The notes: a model not told the origin generated them from the sequence alone. Counted from the stretch's first letter, positions 1-11,245 are shown. The stretch: DNA of 64,000 nt from Romanomermis culicivorax (GCA_963922205.1 CAWUHX010000091.1:1-64000); one strand, 5' to 3'. Made by a program: numbers and translations.

Positions 1-710
1 TAGCTTTTTGCACTTGTTAATGAAGTCAGTTCAGTATCTTGATACTAGAACCAGATAATAAGAAGCATAGGAAGAAAATGTGCTGAAAGTGACATCAAAA
101 GTTATATTCTGCTGGACCAGTTTTTTACTTTTTTGTGTATAAACTGTAAACAACCTATCATAAGCAAAAAATTGGACCAATGAAAAATATTTTGTCTCAA
201 AATTTACTAGCTGGATTGGCCAAAAGTTGAATGAGCTTTTACTCTTTTAACCTAAGGATCTCACCTTCCATAGGAATCATATTTTGTTTAACTGTGATGG
301 ATCAATACATATCGATGGTTGCACTAGGAAGATGGAAAAGATTTTGGAAATCTTCAAATATTTCTACAAAAAATGCATGATCTACTTTCATAAATAATCA
401 TAGTATGCTTGACCAAGCATCACATAAATAGTATATATAATAAATAAAACCTTGAATTCGTAGTATTTTTTGAAATGCTGATTAATTATAAGCATGGCGC
501 AAGCATAAGCATTTTGACACACATTGGCATCATAAAAATGTTCCAGATTTATATGTCATTACTATAGATCATGTGATCCTGCACTATAGAATATGTGATC
601 CATGCCACTTATTGACGGAGAAAACACTGAGCCATCATTCTGAGATTATCAACTACTTCCCCTAAGACCAACAGTTTTAAGGAAAACCTGTTGATATTTC
701 TTGCCAATGT
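1..710. other. AT-rich DNA, no gene seen
   Basis: I see no exon with plausible splice signals and no clear repeat structure here. It lies directly left of a decayed transposon-like gene. It could be intron of the gene whose last exon is at 4302-4444, whose earlier exons are not visible in the window. Confidence 0.4.
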
Positions 711-714
711 GTGA

Positions 715-1431
715 TTACTTATCAAAATAGTCAGTATCCAACAAATCACTTTCAAGCTCTAAATGAGAATCATAGAATGCAGGGTCTTCCAATGCATCTT
801 CATCTTCACACACTTTATCCACATTTTCTTCAACATAATAAGTATCAATGTCATTACGTCTGCGGGCTGCCTCTCGAGACCAGAAACTTTGTATCTGCTG
901 GGGCGTCAGGAAATCATCCTTGCTAAAAATATTACCACGTTGCATCTCTTGGGCAATAATGCTGGAATCAAACTTCTATCGTCTAGCAATGCTCTCTTCA
1001 AACTTTGACAGGAGAAAGCGTCTTTGATTTGGTTTTAATGGATAACAAGGGTGATTCTTCCTCAATGCCCATCCTTTGGCCATTGGTTCAGATATTTCAT
1101 TTTCATAGAATCCTTGCAATGCTTCTTGCATCTCAGGCATTTCAGGTATTAATCTAACTGATTCGAGATGGTCACTGTAGCTTTGTATTGCAGCATCCTT
1201 GAGGCTAACACCCTGAGGTGCCAACTGATGTCGGTCACCTAGAAGATGGTGTAGCAGGTTTTCATGCCTTGCAAATGACATAATGCAACCCTCTTCTGGA
1301 CAACTGAACATATTGTCTTGGCTTAAATCAGCCTGGGCTGGTTCCGTAGCATGTTCATTCTCTGGGATTTGGGTGTTGCATTTCTGTTGTGTATCTTTTG
1401 ATGGTATCTTCGGTTCAATCCAAAAATTCAA
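715..1431 (-). pseudogene. C2H2-finger C-terminal half of a transposon-like protein, inverted copy with one nonsense codon
   Basis: Read on the minus strand, one frame runs from 1431 to a TAA at 715-717, broken by a single TAG at 976-978. The sister copy at 2719-3208 has CAG (Gln) there, so one C-to-T change explains the break. In order it encodes a linker, a C2H2-like finger (CPEEGC, then the HHLLGDRH histidines), the segment MAKGWALRKN, a conserved helix NQRRFLLSKFEE, and a C-terminal block DFLTPQQIQSFW. From memory, this order matches an uncharacterised family common in cnidarian, mollusc and echinoderm genomes, which I would not expect in a nematode. There is no upstream start: the copy begins at a rearrangement breakpoint near 1428. 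It is a non-functional fragment. Confidence 0.7.
939..1428. repeat. Left arm of a 490 bp inverted duplication
   Basis: This segment is the reverse complement of 2719-3208. The arms have the same length with no indel that I can see, and both stop sharply (GGATTGAACC side at one end, GAGATGCAAC at the other). Roughly 16 of about 150 codons differ. Confidence 0.8.
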
Positions 1432-2112
1432 AGATCAGGTTTCTTGGTTTGGAAAACGTGGAATACCCGGACATGTAAGTTATGTTCTTATGTCAGTAGA
1501 TGGACAGCTCCAGTACCGCATTTACGTACATGTTTTTGACCCTATGAAGCAGAACAGCAATGCAGTTCTTGGAATAGTTATGGACACACTAAAGCGAATT
1601 CGATCTGAAAAGTCATTCATCAACACAGCCTTCTATCGATCAGATAATCCAGCCTGTTATCATAGTGCATCAACCCTGCTTGCCTTGCCAGTGATTTGCA
1701 AACTGACTGGTATTAAGATACTGCAATGGGATTTCAGTGAACCTCAGCATGGAAAGGGTGCTTGTGATCCAATAGCAGCATTGGTGGAACATCAGGTATG
1801 CTTGTATGTTGATGAAAATAACAAATGCACAAATGCAGAAGAATTTGTGAGGTGTGCATCTTCTTATCAGGGTACCAAAGGCACTTCATTGATCTATAGC
1901 AAATTAACAACATCAAATGCTGTGCTTCAGAAGTTGCCTAGTGTAAATTCATATTCAAACTTTTTGTTTGAGTTGAATGCTATAAGTGCTTGGCATGCTT
2001 ATAAAATTGGCACTGGGAAGATCGTATCAGTTAATAAAGAGAACAAGAAAACCATTGTCCCATCACAGGAAACACTGCTTGTGTATCATGAAAATCAGCT
2101 AGCTACATCAGC
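1429..2112 (+). pseudogene. GKGxCD (DDE/RNase H-like?) domain of the same transposon-like protein
   Basis: An open frame begins at the breakpoint and runs to about 2112, where SINE sequence enters. Recognisable blocks in order are WFGKRGIPGH, YVHVFDP, AFYRSDNPACYHSAS, WDFSEPQHGKGACD and ISAWHAYKIGTGK. From memory these are the conserved blocks of the family whose C-terminal half is encoded at 715-1431 and 2695-3222. The spaced acidic residues and the HGKGACD motif suggest a DDE/RNase H-like nuclease, but I cannot confirm the fold. The frame continues past 2112 only into SINE codons and stops at 2137. Together with the plus copy at 2695-3222 it looks like one ancestral gene split by SINE insertion. 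Confidence 0.65.
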
Positions 2113-2540
2113 CATGCTAGTGACACGTAATGGGTAAATGCGTTGCCAAACACTGTTCGAAAAATAATGCTCGACCGGGATTTGAACCTGGGTCTCTGTG
2201 ACTATAGTGCAGCGTTCTTCCGATTGAACTACCAAGCCAGTGTTGCAATAGTTACGAAGGCGTGATGTACGGCCGTGCGACACGTGACATTCCCCCCCTT
2301 GAAAGAAGGACGACCTCGTCCGTTGAAGATGCAGGTTCTGTGGCCCACCAATGTGGGACCAATCCAAGCCTCGCCATGACACGTAATGGGTAAATGCGTT
2401 GCCATCGTAACCATCGCCAAACACTGTTCGAAAATTAATGCTCGACCAGGATTCGAACCCGGGTCTCTGTGACAATAGTGCAGCGTTCTTCCGATTGAAC
2501 TACCGAGCCAGTGTTGCGATTCTACGAAGGGGTGATGTAC
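2113..2540 (-). mobile_element. Two tandem tRNA-derived SINE-like units
   Basis: Two direct repeats of about 150 bp start about 265 bp apart (near 2113 and 2378). They share ACACGTAATGGGTAAATGCG and a minus-strand tRNA-like segment (2169-2238 and 2440-2509). In the second unit the acceptor, D and T arms pair well and GGTTCGAATCC fits a B box. The anticodon stem has two mismatches, so these are tRNA-derived rather than tRNA genes. They sit exactly where the transposon-like frame is interrupted. Confidence 0.65.
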
Positions 2541-2694
2541 ACCGGGTCATAGCGTGCACTTCCACCAACTGCACAGTCCTGCATCACCTAAGCAAGTGCA
2601 GCAGTGCCCGTCACAAATATTTGAGTGTGGGGCCTTGACTTGTGCATGAAACATCAAGTCTACGGGTTCAGAGGAAAACGCAGGATGGCAGCGT

Positions 2695-3222
2695 GTGCGC
2701 ATCATGACACTAGGAAGCAATTTTTGGATTGAACCGAAGATACCATCAAAAGATACACAACAGATATGCAACACCCAAATCCCAGAGAATGAAGATGCTA
2801 TGGAACCAGCCCAGGCTGATTTAAGCCCAGACAATATGTTCAGTTCTCCAGAAGAGGGTTGCATTATGTCATTTGCAAGGCATGGAAACCTGCTACGCCA
2901 TCTTCTAGGAGACCGACATCAGTTGGCACCTCAGCCTGTTAGCCTCAAGGATGCTTCAATACAAAGCTACAGTGGCCATCTCGAATCAGTTAGATTAACA
3001 CCTGAAATGCCTGAGATGCAAGAAGCATTGCAAGGACTCTATGAAAATGAAATATCTGAACCAATGGCCAAAGGATGGGCATTGAGGAAGAATCGCCCTT
3101 GTTATCCATTAAAACCAAATCAAAGATGCTTTCTCCTGTCAAAGTTTGAAGAGGGCATTGCTAGACGACAGAAGTTGGATTCCAACATTATTGCTCAAGA
3201 GATGCAACAGCATTGCAGGTGA
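2695..3222 (+). pseudogene. C2H2-finger C-terminal half, direct-orientation copy, truncated
   Basis: The frame is open from about 2650 (the first usable start is the GTG at 2695) to TGA at 3220-3222. It encodes the same segments as the inverted copy at 715-1431. Two lesions show decay. The first finger cysteine is serine (FSSPEEGC instead of FSCPEEGC). The conserved C-terminal block after QEMQ is missing because homology ends at 3208. The Gln that is a stop in the other copy is intact here. It lies downstream of, and in the same orientation as, the GKGxCD domain, in the order expected for the family. Confidence 0.65.
2719..3208. repeat. Right arm of the 490 bp inverted duplication
   Basis: This is the reverse complement of 939-1428. 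About 1.3 kb separates the arms and holds the GKGxCD domain and the SINE units. Confidence 0.8.
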
Positions 3223-4301
3223 AGGTGCTCGGGAGTGCCTCTAAGCAAGATTTTTCTTTATTTTTGCTTCCAATTTTTGACTGTTCAAACTTTCTTGCAG
3301 AGTGTAAAATGTCTGCTTGTGAAACGATTAATACATCAAACTATAGTCTGTTAGTTATTTGATAATTTTACGGTATGGGTAATAAATATATCACAAGGGG
3401 TAGACAAGGGCCACCTGGCAAATACAAAGATTTCTACGAAATTTTCATGAGTATGCCTTCTTCAGAGCAGTGCAGCTCCCAAAACGGTACAAAAATTTTG
3501 ATGAAAATTTAACCAAAGCTGTAAAAATGGATGGGCTACAATATAGGAAAATAAAATTCTGCGGCTTCCAATGGGAAAGTGCTTGAGAGTGCCCATAAAC
3601 GAAATTTTTTCAATTTTGACAGCTCATTTTTGACACTTTAAACTTTATGAAAAAGTGTAATATGCAATTATTTACTGTAAATAATACATCAAAAGAGAGC
3701 TTATTCTCTCCTCTACAAAATGAATATTCATCCATCAAATAAGATTAAACATCTCGAAATATCGCTTGCCTAGCAAGACCACTGAACAATGCAAAAAAAT
3801 CATCAATTTTCAGACTTTGGCATACTGTAGTGATACGAATTTTTGTTCACAAGCAAAACGAATGGTACCATGAAACTCAGCGCACGAAACTACCCAAAAT
3901 ATCTGATTTTGAGGTATGATTAATTTTCAACTTATCATAGGGAAAGTAGAACGTCTCAGAAATCGTGTCTTAAATATAATTCTACCTTTCGAACGGTAGC
4001 ATATGAATCCAGTCAAACTTTACCCGTAGCTCGTTCAAAAACTAAAGACACGAGTGTATCACTTTGAATATAAGTTTTGAATACGTATGCACTCGAATAA
4101 CATTACTCATTACAAAAATTTTATCGTTTGAATACGCGTCTCAAAGTTTTTATAAATTAAGAATTCAGATTTAGACCAACTTCTGCAAGCTAATATCCGC
4201 TCTAGGTTGTTGTCAATCTCTACTACGGGAGTATTTTCAAATTTTTATGTCCAAAATGTCATTTATCATCCTGAATGGCTTTCAATCAAAGTAATCTTCA
4301 G
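3223..4301. other. AT-rich DNA, no exon seen
   Basis: No convincing exon or repeat boundary is visible. If the exon at 4302 has upstream exons left of the window, this stretch is intron. Confidence 0.35.
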
Positions 4302-4444
4302 CCGGTGATTCGTACGTCAACCACATTTTGGTCAATATAATCGTTGTGGTCGTATCGTTTATCTTGCTCGCAATGTGCCTATTAATCGTACGATACAAAA
4401 AATATAGATCGAGAAGTACAATTAAATCCGAAATGGAAGTTTGA
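4302..4444 (+). CDS. Last exon of a single-pass membrane protein
   Basis: The acceptor is AATCTTCAG just before 4302, and the frame (entered after one base from the previous exon) runs 47 codons to TGA at 4442-4444. The peptide has a short lead (GDSYVNHI), a strong membrane segment of about 24 residues (from LVNIIVVVVSFI to MCLLIV) and a basic cytoplasmic tail (RYKKYRSRS...EMEV). This is the C-terminal end typical of a type I membrane protein. I do not recognise the family. No earlier exon is visible, so it should lie left of the window or be too small to spot. A lone pseudo-exon is possible but unlikely given the membrane segment with its stop-transfer tail. Confidence 0.5.
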
Positions 4445-4555
4445 TTTTCAAAGTGTCATTTTATTTTTAGGGCGCGAAAAAACTCAATCTTTATCAATCT
4501 CGCCCGTAAAATTCGACAGCAAGTCCGCTCAGAAAAAAAGTTAGTTGAATCTTCT

Positions 4556-6074
4556 GGGCCCGGTTTCACCACAAAACTCCGTATTGATAGTGAAATGTCT
4601 GAGTTACGAGTCCCGTGTTAAGAGAGCTATGAATAGTCGTCTCACCAAAAATCAGAGTTTACGAGCAAGAAATTACGAGTCTAGGGGTGCTACGAGTGGT
4701 CGTTTCACCAAAAAAGAAAGTTTATGAGCACGGGCCCACGAGTTATGAGTGTTACGAGCGACGGTTTTTCATAATTTACGACTGTTCAGTTTCACCAAAT
4801 GGGTTACCCATCATTATGATGATGGAAGGACTCGTAAATTTGATGAGATTTTCACGGACCAAAAGTGGGTCCGTAGGACTCGTAGCTTAGTGATGTTTGA
4901 GCCTTTTTGTCATTTATTTTTTTGTCAACCCAACAAAAAAACGATAATTTGGATATTTTTCCGAAATTACTGCATTTTGGGTTAAAAACAAGCATTTTGA
5001 CATTTTTCTGAAAAACCCCAAAAAAATAAAATTTTTTAGGGAAAAACCAATATGTCCATAGGATTGCCCATGCAAAATAACCCTCCCTCCTCTGCCACCT
5101 CCCTCTGGTAAAAACCAAGGGCGTCCTCTGCCAGCAAACCATGACCTCATAAATCCAATTTGAAGGGTTCCCGTATATAATATATAAAGGGGTGGAGGAA
5201 CGCCTCTGATTGGCTAGTTTCAGAAATGTGCTACCCATCTTGATTTTATTCAAGACGGGTCTTGATTTTTTTCAGGGTAGGATCTTGATTTTTTTTCAAG
5301 ATGTTATTTTATTTTTTTTCGAGATGCCATCATGCCATCTTGATTTTTTTTCAAGATTATCATGAGAAAAATGCGATGCACTTGAAGGAAAGTCGAACAT
5401 TGAAAAACTCTCACATCTTGAGTTTTTTGCGATGCATCTGGAAACTTTCACGAAGCATCTTGAAATTTTTGTGATGCATCTTTAAAAACATGTTGTGCAT
5501 CATGTTCGGAGGTAAAATTTTTTTTCAGGTGGTAACAAATTTTTTCAAGTAGTAACACATTTTTTCAAGTATTAACGAGTTTTTTCAAGTGGCCCTTCTT
5601 TCATTCCGTACAAATGATTAACAAAAATGAATACTCTGGAAAGATCTACAAATTTTTTGCATTTTTCGGATGTTTTTAATAAAATTAACTTATCTTCACA
5701 ATAAATTTAGAAAGTTTCTGATTGAGAAAATTTCTTCAAGATTTGATGAAATTTCGGAATAACTTAGAAATTAATAATTTTCAGAACAAATTTCCCAATC
5801 CAATTACAACATCCAATTATAAAAACATTAAGAATTCCCGTATAACGACCGCCAAAAAACACCCCATTAAATGATCATTTTACGAGTCCTACGGAAATCC
5901 TGGTGAAACACTCTTACTACGGACTCCTAACTCAAGGCACGTCACTCCTAATTTGTTGTCCGTCGCCCGTAGATTGTAGCTCGTCATCCGTAGCACGAGT
6001 GAAGCTGGTGAAACTGATTAACTCCTACAATTCGACACTAGTAGCACTCGTAATTTTGTGGTGAAACCGGGCCC
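4556..6074. mobile_element. Fold-back element FB1 (word TTACGAGT / TTTCACCAAA)
   Basis: The ends are a perfect 21 bp inverted repeat beginning GGGCCCGGTTTCACCACA (4556-4576 and 6054-6074). Inside each end is an array of loosely repeated TTACGAGT and TTTCACCA words: 4577-4880 in one orientation, 5875-6053 in the other. The middle is low-complexity T-rich DNA with no credible transposase. No clear target-site duplication is visible. Confidence 0.75.
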
Positions 6075-6192
6075 TGTTTCTTTCACGATCAAAATTACGC
6101 GAGACTTCGGAAATTGGAAAAAAACATCGCAATGTAATTTTTCGATTGTTAAGGATAATGTTTTTAAAAATTAGCCACAAGAAAATGTTATA

Positions 6193-6350
6193 GGGCTTCC
6201 TGGGTGGCGCCGGAGCTGTCCCACCACTGACCAATGTTGAGGTAGGTGTGACCAGCCGACCACGACTCAACGAAAAAGGTCCGGTTCGAAACCCGGGGAT
6301 TGACTGGAACACAATCCTACAGGTGGAATGTTGTATGTTACAATACAACA
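6193..6350 (+). mobile_element. SINE-C copy 1
   Basis: A GC-rich unit with a B-box-like GGTTCGAAACC at about 6282 and a conserved tail (GGTGGAATGTTGTATGTTAC). It is about 75% similar by eye to copies at 29734, 63590 and 63795. It lies 118 bp beyond the end of FB1. Confidence 0.6.
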
Positions 6351-7606
6351 AAAACTCCCATATCACATTTTTTGAGTTCAATGTCTATTTTGTGATGTTT
6401 TTGTGAATTTGAAAATTTCTAAAATGTGACAGAATTCTTGATGTCTGTTAACTGATTATGTGATTGGAGTTATAAATTTTTATGTTATTCATATAAATTT
6501 TCTCATCAAATTAGTTTCATTTCCTTTTTTCAGTTTTTAAACTATAGTGACATGGATACGATCAACTGGGCATGTAATTTGTATGAAACCATCAATTTGC
6601 ATAATGTTCGTAATTTATATCTTAAATAAAAGTCAATGTAAGGAAGTGATCCTTACATCATTTATCTCTTGTTTTTAATTTGTTTTCCTTTCTTCACATT
6701 CTTGGATTTTCTGTTTTTTCCTACTTTTTCATTCATAATATATATATATATATATCACTTTCAAGTTTTATAACTCGCGAACTGTGTGACACATTAGACT
6801 TGTGGGTGGAATAAGTATGCCATCATACAAGAGTGTCAAAATGGGACTTGGTGTTAATTAATAAAGAGAATGAAAGGACCTAATCAGCTACTCCCTAATT
6901 CACCTAATCAGGCTGAAACTTTAGGTAGAAATAGTGTACAACAGTTCGGTCAATCCCAATCTCAACAAATGATCAACTGCTTTCGTTCTAAAGAACTGCA
7001 GGTGATCTGATAACTCTCTGAGCTCAGGTAAGTTCCAATCAACGGGCAAAACTGAGAAGTCAGGCCGAGAATTGAGTTGTAAATGTAGACTTGCACACAG
7101 GGTGGTACTCCAGACATCTGGGTCCTAACCTGCGTTCTCTCCACTGCAAGAATATCGAATAATGTCCGGGTGCAGGACTTTGTATTTTGGCGAGAATTCT
7201 CCACAAATCCGCAATCAATAAATTATAATAATTGGCCGGTCTGGCGGCCGATTTTCTTTAATAAAAATAAAACACACAAAGAATGACCAAAAACGTAGAC
7301 CAACGGGCCTTTTATGCGAGTCGTCTATGCAAATCGGCGTCGAGACGGGTTGACTTTGGCTAATTTGCACAACCGTGAGATAGACTATGTCCATCCCTGA
7401 CAACAGCTACAGTTTGGGTAACATGAACCTGAACCACCAACAGAAGTTCCGTGATTTACATATGATCAAGGGGGTGCCCCAGGGTACCTCCTTATATTGA
7501 GATAGAACTAAAATCTGACCTTGATATTTATCATTATCAGCAATACACGGCCCATCTTAATAGTAACAGTGGAATAGCTGTTCTCTGATTGTGAGTAAAG
7601 CAGCAA
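6351..7606. other. Intergenic DNA with a (TA)n run
   Basis: A short (TA)n tract lies at about 6738-6755. Between about 6940 and 7405 the base composition is more balanced and could be an old transposon remnant. No exon with good splice sites is seen. Confidence 0.35.
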
Positions 7607-7748
7607 TTATACTTCACGACACGGCCACGGTCATGGCAGCCTTGACCAATCGAATTTCAGTGCACGTGATGTGCAACCAATCATATTCCACGTAGATTTT
7701 TCCTGGCGCCGTCTACTTGGTCACGACTGTCGTGCCGTGAAGTATAAA
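7607..7748. mobile_element. Small GC-rich palindromic MITE
   Basis: The ends form an inverted repeat: TATACTTCACGACACG at the left, and TATACTTCACGGCACG reading inward from the right. The body (TTTCAGTGCACGTGATG, CCAATCATA) reappears in degenerate form at about 46385-46450. Confidence 0.6.
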
Positions 7749-7824
7749 TGAGGTTTAAAGGTGCATCTATACTTCAACAGACGCAATTGATTTTCTCTTG
7801 AAGCATTGGAGCAATTTTAGTATA

Positions 7825-8566
7825 CATGGTGAGCCAAAAAAAAGGCGACCGATACTGAATTTTATAGCTTCCGAGCGGGTGAAGCTTTTTAAATGCGATT
7901 TCCTGTCATCGATAGATAAAACATCTGGCATAAACGCTGCAAAATTTCAGCCAGATTTTTTGAATATTGACTGACTAAAATCAAAAATACTAAATGTCGA
8001 TTTTTTTGCTAGTAAATATTTAAAAATTTACAGAATCAACATGTTTCACGGCAGAAAAGTTCAATAAATCCAATCATAAGAACCATATAACAGCTGGAAA
8101 CTACAAGAGAGCCGCTTTAGTGTGTCCTACTTTCCGTTTCATCAATAATTTTTTTCGATCTGGTCAATGACAGAGTTGATTTTGCTTTAATTTTGCTTTT
8201 TTTCAATTTCATAACAAAAGCTCTTGATTTTGGAGAAATTTTAATCATATTGAAACAAGAAGTTGCTGACTTTAAATTACGCGTAACCTACAAATCTGGG
8301 TGATTTTTAAAGTATTGTTGTGTGTAAACAGCCTTACAAAACTTTTTTTCACAATAGGACAACTTTTACTTTCATTTCACAACTGAAAAATGATTACTTT
8401 TACTAAATTTCTGTTTGTACAGTAACCATAAACGCTAGGAGCATAAAATTTGGTTCTCATAACAAAGATAAACAGGGCATTCTAACGCAGCAATCAGCAT
8501 TATAAAACTTTCATCCGTTCGAAGGTTATGGAAGTCAACACCGGTCGCTTTTTTTGGCTCACCCTG
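7825..8566. mobile_element. Mariner-like non-autonomous element
   Basis: The inverted repeats are about 70 bp, starting CATGGTGAGCCAAAAA on the left and CAGGGTGAGCCAAAAA on the right. Both continue through GCGACCGNTNNTGA and a conserved CGANCGGNTGAA segment. This end sequence is typical of Tc1/mariner elements. A TA precedes the left end. The roughly 600 bp interior has no long frame, so no transposase is encoded. Confidence 0.75.
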
Positions 8567-9313
8567 TTTACTAAACGTTTGTACTGAACTAGGGTTGCAC
8601 AAAAAGATTTCTGAACCATACGTTCGTGTTTTCAATTTCACTGTTACAGAAGAACATAACGAAATCTTCGCAGAGCCGTTTATCCGTGTCAAAAGACACG
8701 AATCGATTTTGCTGTTTCATTCTATTAATCCCTTTTCAAAACTTGTCCTGATGCATTGCTCGCTCCTTGAGTGTAAGGATCGGGCCAACCCTAAAATCCT
8801 ACTAATGCCTCCGCCGGGAAGGGTTTTAGAATGGTATATATTTTCTTGGGATTTAGGGAATCTAGGGAATCAAGGGAATTTAGAGAATACACGATCAGAC
8901 GTTGCTGTTTTTTTACTTTTATACAATTCATAACCTATATTTTAATAGCTAAAGTTCATGGTTGACAATTTACAAGTAACACCGATTTCTGCCTCACTCG
9001 AAATAAAAGTTTGTTTCTAGGTAGCTTGTTCATTAGGAAACTAAAGCGTGCATGTATATTACTGAAGCTACCTCGCTTGGATAGAATTTCACCAGGATGT
9101 ATGAAACTGCTGAAACAAGCAACAAAGTTGCAAATGCCCTATGACTGTAGCAGAGCAAGGTCAGTTGGCCTTGACCTAAAAAGAAAACTTTTTGCATGGT
9201 AGAAATGAGCTTATCGTTAGTTTCTCGGAATATTGGACCGACCACTGACTTAAATCATATTATATGCTAGCTTTGCATACCAATAAACCGATATAGCTCA
9301 TGTAAAACTTGAT

Positions 9314-9503
9314 AGCCAGGTTAACTAAAGAAAGTCAGTCGACCTCGATAGTATGCAAATGACAAAAATGCGTCAGTTGACCTCAAAAGAATGCTAACAA
9401 AGCAAGAGCCAGGTTAACTAAAGAAAGTCAGCCGACCTCGATAGTATGCAAATGACAAAAAATACGTCAGTTGACCTCAGAAAAATGCTTACAAAGAGCC
9501 AGG
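9314..9503. repeat. 95 bp tandem duplication inside FB2
   Basis: Two adjacent units starting GAGCCAGGTTAACTAAAGAA differ at only a few positions. Each carries CGTCAGTTGACCTC and GTATGCAAATGAC. Confidence 0.8.
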
Positions 9504-9639
9504 CTATTCGGAATTCCATTACCTTCTCTTGACTTGAATGTAGCTCATACTGGTAAACTTCGAGTATTTTCGTGATGACCTTTCCGTTTTCTCGCACTTT
9601 CTAAATTCGTGGTTTGTTGTGTCCATTCGTTTGCTTAAA

Positions 9640-9777
9640 ATGTCGTCGAAAAACAAGGAGAAACTTTCTCCCGAGTTTTGCTTTGCTACTTATGTAAAAG
9701 CTTTCCTCGAAAGGATTGATTTTGCAAAATTATTTGATTCAGACCAAGTAATATTGCTGCTATCAATTCAGCAATAA
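9640..9777 (+). CDS. Short coding-like frame inside FB2 (possible captured first exon)
   Basis: ATG at 9640 opens a 45-codon frame whose composition looks coding (MSSKNKEKLSPEFC..., then a helix-like AFLERIDFAKLF). A possible donor CAA|GTAATA follows codon 36 at 9747. A GC-richer leader precedes it. No second exon is visible before the FB2 word array begins near 9880. I do not recognise the peptide. It could be the first exon of a gene caught in the element, a remnant of its own coding region, or chance. Confidence 0.25.
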   Translation: MSSKNKEKLSPEFCFATYVKAFLERIDFAKLFDSDQVILLLSIQQ

Positions 9778-10232
9778 CAGGACCTTTGCTCATCAGTGAT
9801 AATTTCGTGAATTTCTTACATTGGTAAAATTCAAATGATTACAAAGATTCTTTAACTTTCCATGCTTTCTTAAATTGATTAGAACCTTTAAATTCACTTG
9901 ATGTCTTAAATTTCCTTGACTCCCTAAATTCCCTAGGTTCCTTAAGTTACCCTGATTAGTTCCCTTGATTCCCTAAATTCCCTAAGTTCCCTTGATTCCC
10001 TAACTTCCCTAGATTCCCTAAATTCCCTAGATTCCCTAGATTCCCTAAATTCCCTAGATTCCCTAAATTCCCTAGATTCCTTAAGTTCCATTGATTCCCT
10101 AAATTCCCTTGATTCCCTAGATTCCTTAAGTTCCTTTGTTCCCTAAATTCCGTAACTTTCCTAGATTCCTTAAATTACATGGTTTATATTCCTTATCATC
10201 TGATTGTATTAGTAGGAATCTACGGTTGGGCC

Positions 10233-11112
10233 TAAGGATCCCTCGCTACCTCATTATGACGTAATGTTTTCGTGACAAGATCAAAAATTGATGAGCAAGC
10301 TTCCCGTTATTCCTCAGAATGCCGCTTGAAGGCGCCTAAAATCTCATCACCCGGAGGGGCATTTTCAGGATGTCTCTGCTATAGGCAGTCACTTCTCTGC
10401 TTTGCTCGATCTAACTTAATTAGAGGTCTATTAAATGGGATTCTAGATTGATTGAGTTCCCATCAACAGCATTTTTATCGATCATTCGATTGAACCAATA
10501 TAGCAACTGCGTGGAGAAAGATTTAATTATTGTTAGGTGGGTTACTATGGTGATCCGGAAAAATAAAGGAATCTAAAGCTAATTAGATAAAAGTGAAACT
10601 GCGCTGCGTGTATGTATCTACTAATCAACCTTATTTTCATATTTTTCTGTAAAATTTGATGGGATTTTTTATGCATGCATTTTTTTGCCCGGACAGGTGT
10701 TCGGGCGAAGATAGTAAATAATGCCTCCTTATCTGTGACAGCTGCCATGCATTTATACTGTAAGCAGAAGCTCCCTTATTGTATCGATTGCATCTGTCCG
10801 TGTATATTATGCATATTATATGGGTCAGCTTTAGACCCAGAGTCTTGAAAGACCTATTTCTCTCATTTCTCTCTACAGAATGATTGCAGATTTCGTCTAG
10901 CAGCTTAGAAAACTTTCGGGAAGTATTCTCGTCTTCTGAGAATAATGATACAGCACATATGTGTGTGTGTGTTGAAATGCTTCGTATGCAAATGAGCTTC
11001 GTTTCGTAGATCGTATACACTGTTCATTTCAACCTGCACACAAAAATCTGATTCATTATTCACAGGCATCTGCAACTAAGGGCAACGCACAACTCAACGT
11101 TCATTTTTACAG
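10233..11112. other. Presumed promoter/5' region of the G-gamma gene
   Basis: No exon is assigned. A (GT)n run is at about 10960-10972. On the minus strand at 10840-10960 there is a coding-looking frame (SEDENTSRKFSKLLDE) without a matching donor; I do not call it. Confidence 0.3.
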
Positions 11113-11152
11113 GTTTTTATTGCGTGCGATACGAGTCAGATCAGTGATAAAG
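11113..11152 (+). other. Candidate 5' untranslated exon of the G-gamma gene
   Basis: A 40-base segment is bounded by a good acceptor (CATTTTTACAG) and a good donor (AAAG|GTGAGT). The next acceptor (CAATTTTAG) lies 10 bases before the ATG at 11246. That acceptor could also receive a trans-spliced leader. Confidence 0.4.
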
Positions 11153-11245
11153 GTGAGTTATATCGTATGTGATTCATTTCCTAGGCACGCACAGCCTTAT
11201 TTAGTGTGGTCTGTTGTTTTTTCGCTCAATTTTAGTTAAAATCGT

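Larger units (their letters stand above)
8782..10232. mobile_element. Fold-back element FB2 (word TTCCCTAGA)
   Basis: The ends share GGGCCAACC/GGCCCAACC followed by ATTCCTACTAAT (left 8782-8812, right 10205-10232 reversed). The right inner array (9880-10180) repeats TTCCCTAAATTCCCTAGA about thirty times; a short array of the complementary word lies at 8849-8885. The middle holds a 95 bp tandem duplication and a short coding-like frame at 9640. Confidence 0.7.

Noticed and set aside
2169-2509. Two tRNA genes on the minus strand
   Set aside because: Acceptor, D and T arms fold, but the anticodon stem has mismatches and the units are part of a longer direct repeat, so they are tRNA-derived SINE sequence.
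6938-7405. Solo LTR (TGTACAACAG ... CTGACAACA with AATAAA-like motif)
   Set aside because: The 5 bp flanks do not match and no second copy or primer-binding site is seen.
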